64,000 bases of DNA, from positions 682,001 through 746,000 of the forward strand of contig NZ_OCMS01000002.1 in the NCBI RefSeq assembly GCF_900215325.1, in the 5' to 3' direction. The notes beneath the pieces are model-generated. The model was not told the DNA's origin. It did no database searches and saw only the letters and a list, made by a program, of their open reading frames with translations. Below are positions 43,055 through 50,025 of this stretch, in pieces. The position numbers and the translations under genes are program-made. The DNA comes from Fibrobacter sp. UWB16 (lineage in GTDB: Bacteria > Fibrobacterota > Fibrobacteria > Fibrobacterales > Fibrobacteraceae). Each line of letters starts with the position of its first letter. Positions within the stretch are counted from its first letter, which is position 1.

Positions 43055-43062
43055 TAAATTTG
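43055..43062 (+). promoter_or_regulatory. TAnnTTTG promoter element before the ArfA-like gene
   Basis: TAAATTTG, 7 bp before an AAGGAGG ribosome binding site (43069-43075). No clear -33 box. Confidence 0.35.
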
Positions 43063-43080
43063 TCTATTAAGGAGGCTGTC

Positions 43081-43344
43081 ATGGTTAAAAATAAAGATAA
43101 AGTGTTCAGCAAGGTTGCTGAAACCGCCAAAGAAAGCGATATGATGCGCATGCGACGCATAGACGGCTCCCAAAATGGAGCCACGTTACGGACAAGAGTC
43201 GTCCGAGACAAGACAAAGTACAACAGAAATTTGAAACACAAGAAATCCCTCGCCGATGCGGGGGATTTCCCTTTTTTATGGGGAAATTTGGGGTTGAATG
43301 CGTTTGATGTTTTATGCCCTATTTTTGAATGTGTCATATACTGA
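43081..43344 (+). CDS. Candidate ArfA-type ribosome-rescue factor with in-frame terminator
   Basis: Frame of 87 codons from the ATG at 43081, which has a strong AAGGAGG 5 bp upstream. The N-terminal part is short and polar. The segment LRTRVVRDKTKYNRNLKHKK resembles the basic core of ArfA and related factors (FRxRV...K...YxRxxKHK), which recruit a release factor to ribosomes stalled on mRNA without a stop codon. An intrinsic terminator lies in frame at 43242-43277, before the stop codon, so the mRNA itself would end without a stop, as known for arfA. The residues after about 65 would then not be made. Family assignment is by eye. Confidence 0.5.
   Translation: MVKNKDKVFSKVAETAKESDMMRMRRIDGSQNGATLRTRVVRDKTKYNRNLKHKKSLADAGDFPFLWGNLGLNAFDVLCPIFECVIY
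43242..43277 (+). terminator. Intrinsic terminator inside the ArfA-like reading frame
   Basis: Stem GAAATCCC / GGGATTTC (43242-43249, 43262-43269) extended by four inner pairs including one T-G wobble, loop CGAT, then CCTTTTTT. It precedes the first in-frame stop by about 65 bp. Confidence 0.85.
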
Positions 43345-43373
43345 CAATTTGCGATTTTTCGCATTTTGCGAAA

Positions 43374-43928
43374 TTAAAAAGCCACATCCACTTTTAATCC
43401 GGCGGAGCCTCCAAGTAAGTCCACTGCTGGAGTAACAAGAATTTTTGTGTCGTTCTTGAGCTCGGCGCGTCTCTTCTTGTAGATCTCGTAGACTCGTTCG
43501 TACGCGGCGCGTTTGCTATTCTCGCCGGTGCTGGTGATGATTGTGTAGAGGCTGACAAATAGACCTATAGAACTTGCGGTTATTAGGCTAACGCCTGAAA
43601 TTTGTAGAGTTTGTCTGTGAATTTCGGCCCATGAATTCCTGTCGTTTTTTTCGTTATCGCTAAAAGCGATGATTGTGGTGAAAATGCCAAATCCTAGAGC
43701 GACTCCGCTGACAACGCTTCCGATTGTTGCTTCTTTGACAATGTCTTTTTCGGATTGGATCAAGTTCTCGTAATAGCCATCAAAGTCTACTTGCGTAAAT
43801 TCTGCGTGTTGGATTGCCTGTACAGAATCCTTATAAAAGCGCGTTTGTCCGTTATCTTCGGTGGCGTTGGCCTGCCCAAACCCGAGTACTGCGGCAATAA
43901 GTAAAAATGCAAATATTCGTTGAATCAT
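43374..43928 (-). CDS. Hypothetical membrane protein
   Basis: 184 residues. A signal peptide or first helix (RIFAFLLIAAVLGFGQANA) is followed by a charged region and two hydrophobic segments (IGSVVSGVALGFGIFTTIIAF and SGVSLITASSIGLFVSLYTII). A charged helix (RAAYERVYEIYKKRRAELK) comes next, then a short beta-like end. Not recognised. No neighbour suggests a role. Confidence 0.65.
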   Translation of the reverse strand: MIQRIFAFLLIAAVLGFGQANATEDNGQTRFYKDSVQAIQHAEFTQVDFDGYYENLIQSEKDIVKEATIGSVVSGVALGFGIFTTIIAFSDNEKNDRNSWAEIHRQTLQISGVSLITASSIGLFVSLYTIITSTGENSKRAAYERVYEIYKKRRAELKNDTKILVTPAVDLLGGSAGLKVDVAF

Positions 43929-43992
43929 ATTTTCTCCACAAATAAATTACCATTTTTTTGATTGCCGAGTGGCTCTTGGTGTCTTTTTTTTA

Positions 43993-44030
43993 CAAAAAAA
44001 AGCCTAGCTTGCGTGTGCAAACTAGGCTGA
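43993..44030 (-). terminator. Intrinsic terminator of hisI
   Basis: Arms AGCCTAG / CTAGGCT with further pairing GCAA/TTGC and a T-run on the minus strand. Confidence 0.8.
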
Positions 44031-44048
44031 AATTTTTGGAAGTGTTGT

Positions 44049-44399
44049 TTACTTTTCGCACTTCTTAAAGAAGCAGCTGCGAGCGCCTGTGTGGCAAGCG
44101 ACTTGCGGGCCCTGCATACGCACCTTGAACAGCAGTGCGTCGGAATCGCAGTCGGCGGCCCATTCGACGACCGTCATCACGTTTCCGCTGGTGTCACCTT
44201 TGTGCCAGTATTCCTTGCGGCTGCGGCTCCAGAAAACCATTTCGCCACATTCGTGCGTGCGGCGGAGCGCTTCTTCGTTCATCCATGCCATCATCAGCAC
44301 GTCGCCCTTGTCGGCGTCTTGAACGATTGCCGGCGCGAGTTTTACTCCACCGAATTCCACTTCGAATTTTACTTCTTTGATTAAGTCTTCAAACTTCAT
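44049..44399 (-). CDS. hisI: Phosphoribosyl-AMP cyclohydrolase
   Basis: Third step of histidine synthesis. 116 residues, a stand-alone HisI without a fused HisE. Motifs: [44 protein letters not shown] and [10 protein letters not shown], including the Zn/Mg-binding Cys and Asp residues. No other his gene is near. An R2-type element separates it from proA. Confidence 0.95.
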   Translation of the reverse strand: MKFEDLIKEVKFEVEFGGVKLAPAIVQDADKGDVLMMAWMNEEALRRTHECGEMVFWSRSRKEYWHKGDTSGNVMTVVEWAADCDSDALLFKVRMQGPQVACHTGARSCFFKKCEK

Positions 44400-44445
44400 C
44401 TTTCGTCTCTCGTCTGTAGGCGCAAAGCGCCGTTCTTTCGTCTAA
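44400..44445. repeat. Dispersed repeat, R2 type
   Basis: CTTTCGTCTCTCGTC, then a GGCGC-AAA-GCGCC hairpin and TTCTTTCGTC. Reverse-orientation relative of the elements at 2467-2520 and 52398-52440. Confidence 0.6.
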
Positions 44446-45717
44446 TTATCCGCGAACCTGTCCATTGCCACGGAGAATCCACTTGTAGCTGCAGAGGCTT
44501 TCGACGCCCATCGGGCCGCGGGCATGGAGCTTGTCCGTAGAAATGCCCACTTCAGCACCGAGACCGTATTCGCCACCGTCTGCAAAGCGTGTGCTGGCAT
44601 TCACCATGACGCTGCTGCTATCGACATTTGCGACAAAGTAGTCCTGAACGCTTGCATCTTCTGCAACAACGGCTTCCGTGTGGCGGCTGCTGTTCTTTTC
44701 GATGTGATCGCAGGCTTCTTCGACGTTGTCCACGAACTTGACGCTAGCCTTGAGGGCGAGGTATTCGTGATGGTAGTTGCTGTCATCGCCGATGTCCTTG
44801 ATGCGGCTGTCGTGCGATTGGGCGTCCTTGTTGCCAAAGAGTTCTACGCCACGGTCGGCGAGGCAATCAATGAGCTTCTTGACGTTTGCTGCGTCAATGT
44901 GGCGGTCGATAATCACGCATTCCATGGCGTTGCACACGCCCGTGCGCTGCGTCTTGGCGTTGATGAGAATGTTCACGGCCTTTTCCATGTCGGCGGATTT
45001 GTCCACGTACACATGGCAGATGCCGTTGAAGTGCTTGATGACAGGAATCTTGCTCTGTTCCACGACGGCGCGGATCAAACGTTCACCACCGCGAGGAATC
45101 ACGAGGTCGAGGCAATCGTTGCGCTGCAAGAGCATGCCCACGAGATCATGGCTCGTTTCGGTCACGAGCTGCACAGCGTCCTTGTCAACGCCGTTTTCTT
45201 CAAGAGCCTGGTGGAAAATCCCGGCGAGGCACTTTGCGGAGTTTAGCGATTCCTTGCCGCCGCGGAGAATTACGGCATTGCCTGCCTTGAAGCAAAGGCA
45301 AGCTCCGTCAATCGTCACATTCGGGCGGCTTTCAAAAATAAAGAACACAGAACCTATCGGCACAGCGACACGGCTAATCTTGATGCCGTTCTTGAGTTCA
45401 CGAGATTCAAGAACGCGGCCGAGCGGGTCGGTAAATGCAGCGATTTCTTCGGCACCCTTGGCCATCGATTCGATGCGGGCATCGTTTAAAGTCAGGCGAT
45501 CCATCTTGGAATCGTCGAGCTTGCCGGCGGCAGCTTCGAGGTCAAGCTTGTTAGCGGCGAGGATTTCCGGCTTCTTTGCACGGAGGATTTCTGCAACACG
45601 TGCGAGCACGGCTGCGCGCTTTTCAGCGCTCAATGTACGGATTTTCTTGCTCGCGTTCTTTGCATTGTTGGCGAGCTCGTCAGAGTATTTTTCCAAATTA
45701 ACGTTATTCTGTGTCAT
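44446..45717 (-). CDS. proA: Gamma-glutamyl phosphate reductase
   Basis: Second step of proline synthesis: reduces glutamyl phosphate to the semialdehyde with NADPH. 423 residues, the family length. Motifs: SRVAVPIGSVFFIFESRPNV, RGGKESLNSAK and the active Cys in TGVCNAMECVI; the end is GPMGVESLCSYKWILRGNG. No proB in the window. It is followed by R2 and hisI on the same strand. Confidence 0.96.
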   Translation of the reverse strand: MTQNNVNLEKYSDELANNAKNASKKIRTLSAEKRAAVLARVAEILRAKKPEILAANKLDLEAAAGKLDDSKMDRLTLNDARIESMAKGAEEIAAFTDPLGRVLESRELKNGIKISRVAVPIGSVFFIFESRPNVTIDGACLCFKAGNAVILRGGKESLNSAKCLAGIFHQALEENGVDKDAVQLVTETSHDLVGMLLQRNDCLDLVIPRGGERLIRAVVEQSKIPVIKHFNGICHVYVDKSADMEKAVNILINAKTQRTGVCNAMECVIIDRHIDAANVKKLIDCLADRGVELFGNKDAQSHDSRIKDIGDDSNYHHEYLALKASVKFVDNVEEACDHIEKNSSRHTEAVVAEDASVQDYFVANVDSSSVMVNASTRFADGGEYGLGAEVGISTDKLHARGPMGVESLCSYKWILRGNGQVRG

Positions 45718-45749
45718 AAGAGCAAATATAGAAATTTAATATGTATTGC

Positions 45750-45786
45750 ACTGGATCCTTCGGGCTGTCGCCCTCAGGATGACGGT
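45750..45786 (-). repeat. Dispersed repeat, P2 type
   Basis: Minus-strand copy: ACTGGATCCTTCG ... CAGGATGAC, just before the proA start. Confidence 0.75.
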
Positions 45787-45797
45787 TTGCGTGCTTT

Positions 45798-45850
45798 GTC
45801 ATGCCCGCCAGAGCCTGTGCTGAGCGAAGTCGAAGTAAGCGGGCACCTCC
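45798..45850 (+). repeat. Composite of P1 and P2 repeats
   Basis: It opens like P1 (GTCATGCCCGCC), contains GCTGAGCGAAGTCGAAG as in P2 and closes GCGGGCACCTCC. A P2-like unit appears inserted in a P1 hairpin. Confidence 0.7.
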
Positions 45851-45859
45851 TTTTTAACG

Positions 45860-45890
45860 AAAAAGTCCCGCACCAGGGCGGGACTCTTGT
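45860..45890 (-). terminator. Intrinsic terminator of the GH2-like gene
   Basis: Arms AGTCCCGC / GCGGGACT and a T-run on the minus strand. Confidence 0.8.
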
Positions 45891-45971
45891 AATTACTAAT
45901 TATACGCTTCGGCCCTTCGGCTGAGCTCAGGGACCTGGACCTTAATAAGGTTGGTGAGCCTGCCGAACCAA

Positions 45972-48803
45972 TTACAGCAAGTTCACGATTGCCGTGAACA
46001 GAGCATCCGAAAGGGCGTTCGTTTCCAAGCCTTCAATCACGCTGAACTGATTGAACATGATCTGTCCCTTGCCAAACGGCACGAGCTGCAGGTCCACACC
46101 CGTCTTGATTTCGCCATCCTTGAGCGTCACGGAACGTGCATAAACCTTAGCGCCAGCGAGCTCGTTCAACGAAATGCCCGGCATAGCCGATGCGGAGTTG
46201 TGGTCGAGAACGCCGTTGCCTCCGAACACAGCGAGGAGCGGAGAATCCTTCGGCAAGTAATGCAAGCTGAATTCGTTTGCACCCGTTGTCCAGTGTGCTT
46301 CAATCTTGCTTTCAAAGTTGTGGCTCTGGTTCAAGAGGTCGATATCTTCAGTCGTCATATCGGAGAGCAACAAAGTCTTGCCGCCGTTCTTCGTGACATC
46401 GATAATCTTTTCCAAGATTTCATCCGGCCAAGAACTCAAGTTTGCTGTGAAGATAATTTGTTCGGAACCGTCGAGCGCGGCGAGCACATCGCTAGATTCG
46501 TCGTAGTTATCGAGGAAGCAAACCTTGCTCATGGCGTCCTTCACGTCGGCCTGTTCGATTACGATCAAGTCTTCGTAGCTGGAATGGATTTCCTTGCCGC
46601 AATCCTTGAGCGTGAGCTTAATCTTGTACATGCCGGTAGCGCGCGGAGCCATCAACGTGCAAATGCCAAGCTGCGTAAGAGTCTTCTTTTCTGCAGGTTC
46701 TTCGGGCATGACCTTTTGCGTGTTGAGAACCTTTTCCTTAGCGTCGATAAGCGAAACTTCGATTTCCACATCTTCCAGACGACTGTTGTTCAAAAGTGTG
46801 AGCTGGAAGCTGACTTCGCTCTGCGGTGTGGCGACGTGTTCTAGTTCGCTGATGAGCACGCGGCTCGGTGCCGTGATTTCACGGGCGAACGTCTGGATGC
46901 CCTTGGACTTTCTGTTTTCGTCGTTGAGACCGCTAAAGTCTGTGCCGTTGTCGGCCCACTGATCGAGGAAGAAACCGGAAATCTGCGGGTTGCTCTGGAA
47001 GGCGGTAATTTGGTCGTACTTGCTCTTGAGCGCAATGCGGTAAACATCGGCGTTGAACGATTCGAAGTTCGGCCAAATGGAGAGCTTGCTATCGTCGACG
47101 AACGTTTCCACAGACTTGAATTCGTTCTTGATGGCCTTCTGGCTCTTGACACTGCGAGGACCGGCGATGGTGGTTGCGCGCTTCGGGAAGAGCGTGTTGT
47201 TCTTGAGCGTCACCAAAACCTTGTTTTCGATGTCGTTCAAAATAGGTTCTTCTTCATCTTGGAAGTGGCTGTCGCCGAGACCCGTATCCGGAACCATGAG
47301 CTCCACATCTTCCTTGTCGAACATGTGGGCGAGGTAGTGCGTGTAAGCAGCGCTCGGGTTTTCGCGCGGGTTGATACGCATTGTGGCGTACTGCGAGATG
47401 CGGTCGATGGAGACCGGGATAATCTTACCCGTATCCTTGTGGAAGTTTGCTTCGTTGTCGAGGTAGATACTGTTGAAGTTGCTGATAGCCGGGCGGCAGG
47501 TGTCGATCGGGCTAATAGCGTTCAATAGCTTGTTACCGTTCTGGAGCATGAACGTTCCGTTTTCGGAACCGAGAATCCAGGCGGCGATACACGGATGGTT
47601 GTGCTGGTCGCGCACCATGTCGTTGATGAGCTTCTTCGTGATTTCGAGGCCCTGTGCGGTCGAACGCATCGTGTGGATCGGGAATTCCTGGAACACAAAC
47701 AAACCGATTCTATCGCAGATGTCGAGAGCCGTGCTGCTGAGCGGAGCGCCGCAAGAACGGATGACGTTGAAGCCTGCAGCCTTCACTGCGTTCAAGTCCT
47801 TTTCGAGAGCCGGGTTCTGGTCCGTCCAGAGGCCGCCTTCGCTCCACTGCTGGTTGTAGCTCACGCCCATGAGCTTCACGATGGAGTCGTTGATGTAGTA
47901 GTCGCCCTTGAGGCAGTCGAACTTGCGGAAGCCGAAAGTCTTCACGACAGGGAAGGTGTATTCCGGAGCCTTGCCCTTAGCGCCCTTGATTTCGAGCTGC
48001 ATTTCGATAGCGAACAGGTTCGGACGTTCCGGACTCCAGACGCACTTGTCCTTCTTCCAGTCCTTGATGCCAAGCAAGAACTTCTGCGTGGCGTTTTCCT
48101 TTTCGAGCTTGATGTCCTTGAAGAATTCGTAAACGTCGCCGTTCGGGTTCTTCATGAGGATGCGGAGACGGGACTGGTAACCACGCGGGTTGTTGAAGAA
48201 TGCTTCGACAGAAACGCGTTCCTGGTCCATGTCCGGTTCGACGTGAATATCAGAAATGAATGCGGCGTTGCCGAGAATCAAGTCCACGTGACCGCAGATA
48301 CCGCCATACGGATACTGCGACCAGGGGAGGCCAACCGGCATTTCTCCCGGGTGGGCGTAGCGGTCGTTTGCGCCTTCCTTGCTTTCACGACCGAAGTCGA
48401 TGCGGCTGTTCGTTGCACCCATGTTAGCAACACGGATGCAGAGGATGTTTTCTTCGCCGAGCTTGATTGCCTTCTGCGTTTCAATGACAAAGGACGTGTA
48501 GGCGCCAAAGTGGTCGCCCAAAAGTTTACCGTTAAGCCAGATGGTGGCGTGCGTTGCAATCTTTTCAAAGCGGAGGAAAATGCGCTTTGTGACCTGCTTT
48601 TCGTCGTCAATCGTGAATCTCTTGAAATAGAATGCGCAGTCCTGGGCCATCAAAAGCTTGTCGAAAGCTCTTTCCCAGATGTGGGGAACGCTAACAGTCT
48701 GTGTTTTTTCAGGATACGTTGCATACCAACGATTGGAGATGCCGGTGTCTTCCGTGTCCCAGATCATCTGCCAATCGCCATCAAGGCTGATAATTTTGCT
48801 CAT
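45972..48803 (-). CDS. Glycoside hydrolase family 2-like protein, cytoplasmic
   Basis: 943 residues from the ATG at 48803 (MSKIISLDGDWQM); the longer frame to 48842 adds 13 residues. No signal peptide. It starts with the GH2 jelly-roll sugar-binding domain (HIWERAFDKLL, FYFKRFTI, VRVAN-like segments), then an Ig-like domain and the TIM barrel (LMGVSYNQQWSEGGLW, FQEFPIHTM, WILGSENGT holding the likely acid/base Glu). A typical SEFG-type nucleophile is not visible before GFFLDQWADNG, so activity is unsure. The C-terminal 200 residues may be a glutamine-amidotransferase-like domain. The substrate is unknown; beta-galactosidase or glucuronidase are possible. Confidence 0.75.
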   Translation of the reverse strand: MSKIISLDGDWQMIWDTEDTGISNRWYATYPEKTQTVSVPHIWERAFDKLLMAQDCAFYFKRFTIDDEKQVTKRIFLRFEKIATHATIWLNGKLLGDHFGAYTSFVIETQKAIKLGEENILCIRVANMGATNSRIDFGRESKEGANDRYAHPGEMPVGLPWSQYPYGGICGHVDLILGNAAFISDIHVEPDMDQERVSVEAFFNNPRGYQSRLRILMKNPNGDVYEFFKDIKLEKENATQKFLLGIKDWKKDKCVWSPERPNLFAIEMQLEIKGAKGKAPEYTFPVVKTFGFRKFDCLKGDYYINDSIVKLMGVSYNQQWSEGGLWTDQNPALEKDLNAVKAAGFNVIRSCGAPLSSTALDICDRIGLFVFQEFPIHTMRSTAQGLEITKKLINDMVRDQHNHPCIAAWILGSENGTFMLQNGNKLLNAISPIDTCRPAISNFNSIYLDNEANFHKDTGKIIPVSIDRISQYATMRINPRENPSAAYTHYLAHMFDKEDVELMVPDTGLGDSHFQDEEEPILNDIENKVLVTLKNNTLFPKRATTIAGPRSVKSQKAIKNEFKSVETFVDDSKLSIWPNFESFNADVYRIALKSKYDQITAFQSNPQISGFFLDQWADNGTDFSGLNDENRKSKGIQTFAREITAPSRVLISELEHVATPQSEVSFQLTLLNNSRLEDVEIEVSLIDAKEKVLNTQKVMPEEPAEKKTLTQLGICTLMAPRATGMYKIKLTLKDCGKEIHSSYEDLIVIEQADVKDAMSKVCFLDNYDESSDVLAALDGSEQIIFTANLSSWPDEILEKIIDVTKNGGKTLLLSDMTTEDIDLLNQSHNFESKIEAHWTTGANEFSLHYLPKDSPLLAVFGGNGVLDHNSASAMPGISLNELAGAKVYARSVTLKDGEIKTGVDLQLVPFGKGQIMFNQFSVIEGLETNALSDALFTAIVNLL

Positions 48804-48849
48804 TAGGGGATCCTTTATAAAATTCCGAAGACAATTTAGCAAAAAGAGA

Positions 48850-49000
48850 TGTGAGACGAGTGACGAGAGACGAGAGAATAGGCTTAAACGAGCTGCTTTT
48901 CTTTCGTTTTCCGCTCACTCGTCATCCTGAGCGGACTCTCTCGTCATCCAGACTCCTTTTCACTCTCGTCATCCTGACGCCGGAGGCGGAAGGATCCAGT
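48850..49000 (+). repeat. Cluster of R2 and P2 repeats
   Basis: An R2-type run (GACGAGTGACGAGAGACGAG, 48856-48878) and three P2-type starts (48921, 48941, 48967). Only the last is complete, ending in GGAAGGATCCAGT at 49000. Confidence 0.75.
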
Positions 49001-49112
49001 TATTTTTCGAAAATGCACTTTTTTATCATTTTTCACTTCTGTGCCTCTTTGATTTCCTGTGCACTATTACTATATTTTGGGCCCCAATAGCAACCTAAAA
49101 AGGATTACAAAA

Positions 49113-49598
49113 ATGTATTCTATTGTTGAAACAGGTGGTTTCCAGTATAAAGTCGAACTCGGCAAGGCCTACAAGGTCCCGACGATCGACGCAGCTGTTG
49201 GTTCTGAACTGGAGCTCAAGTCCGTTCTTCTTTTCTCCGGAAAAGAAGTGCAAGTCGGCACCCCTGTCCTGAATGACGCATCTGTCAAGGTCGAAGTTCT
49301 CGCCCATGGCAAGGAAGACACGATCATCGTGTTCAAGAAGAAGCGTCGTACCCGTTACGAACGTCGTAACGGTCATCGTCAGGGCTATACCGAGGTGCTC
49401 GTCACGGAACTCCGCTCCGGCGCTGAATCTGCAGTCGTTGACCCTCAAGTTATTACCCGCAACCGCGCTCGCGTGGCTGCCCTTGCTAAGCAGAAGGTTC
49501 AGAACAAGCCGCTCACTCGCAAGGAAAAGATCGCTCAGGGACTTCCGAAGCCGGCTAAGGTCAAGAAGAACTCTCTGCGTAAGGCTAAGGAGGCTTAA
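49113..49598 (+). CDS. rplU: 50S ribosomal protein L21 with C-terminal extension
   Basis: 161 residues starting MYSIVETGGFQYKV at 49113 with AGGA upstream; the frame extends to 49059. The first 100 residues match L21, including FKKKRRTRYERRNGHRQGYT. About 60 basic residues follow (RNRARVAALAKQKVQ...KVKKNSLRKAKEA), longer than the usual 103-residue protein. rpmA follows after 3 bp. Confidence 0.96.
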   Translation: MYSIVETGGFQYKVELGKAYKVPTIDAAVGSELELKSVLLFSGKEVQVGTPVLNDASVKVEVLAHGKEDTIIVFKKKRRTRYERRNGHRQGYTEVLVTELRSGAESAVVDPQVITRNRARVAALAKQKVQNKPLTRKEKIAQGLPKPAKVKKNSLRKAKEA

Positions 49599-49601
49599 TC
49601 C

Positions 49602-49862
49602 ATGGCACATAAGAAAGGTCAAGGTTCAGTACGTAACGGCCGCGACAGTAACGCCAAGTACCTTGGTGTTAAGAAGTATGCGGGCGAAACCGTCAAGGCT
49701 GGCAACATTATCGTTCGTCAGCGCGGTTCTCACTTCCACAAGGGCAACAATGTCGGTATGGGCAAGGACTTTACCTTGTTCTCCCTCGTTGATGGCACTG
49801 TGAAGTTCGAACGCCTCGATGCAAAGCGCCAGAAGGTCTCTGTCTATCCTGAAGAAGCCTAA
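49602..49862 (+). CDS. rpmA: 50S ribosomal protein L27
   Basis: 86 residues, the usual size. Starts directly with [16 protein letters not shown], so there is no processed N-terminal extension of the kind seen in Firmicutes. [19 protein letters not shown] is the family core. Co-transcribed with rplU; no obg gene follows. Confidence 0.97.
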   Translation: MAHKKGQGSVRNGRDSNAKYLGVKKYAGETVKAGNIIVRQRGSHFHKGNNVGMGKDFTLFSLVDGTVKFERLDAKRQKVSVYPEEA

Positions 49863-49880
49863 TAACTTTGGTTAGCTTTT

Positions 49881-49910
49881 AAAAGCCGGACGCGAAAGCG
49901 CCCGGTTTTT
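49881..49910 (+). terminator. Intrinsic terminator of rplU-rpmA
   Basis: Stem CCGG-A-CGC / GCG-C-CCGG with a GAAA tetraloop and an A-C mismatch, then TTTTTGTTTT. Confidence 0.75.
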
Positions 49911-49925
49911 GTTTTATTCGGCTTT

Positions 49926-49952
49926 GTCTCCCCGGACTCCGTTCCGGGGTCG
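49926..49952 (+). repeat. Dispersed repeat, P1 type
   Basis: GTCTCCCCGGACTCCGTTCC then GGGGTCG. Confidence 0.75.
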
Positions 49953-50025
49953 GTATACACGTTTTTATATAGCTTCTTGGTGTTCGTGTTTCTATCGTTT
50001 TTTCTAAATTAATAGCGTGAATTCT

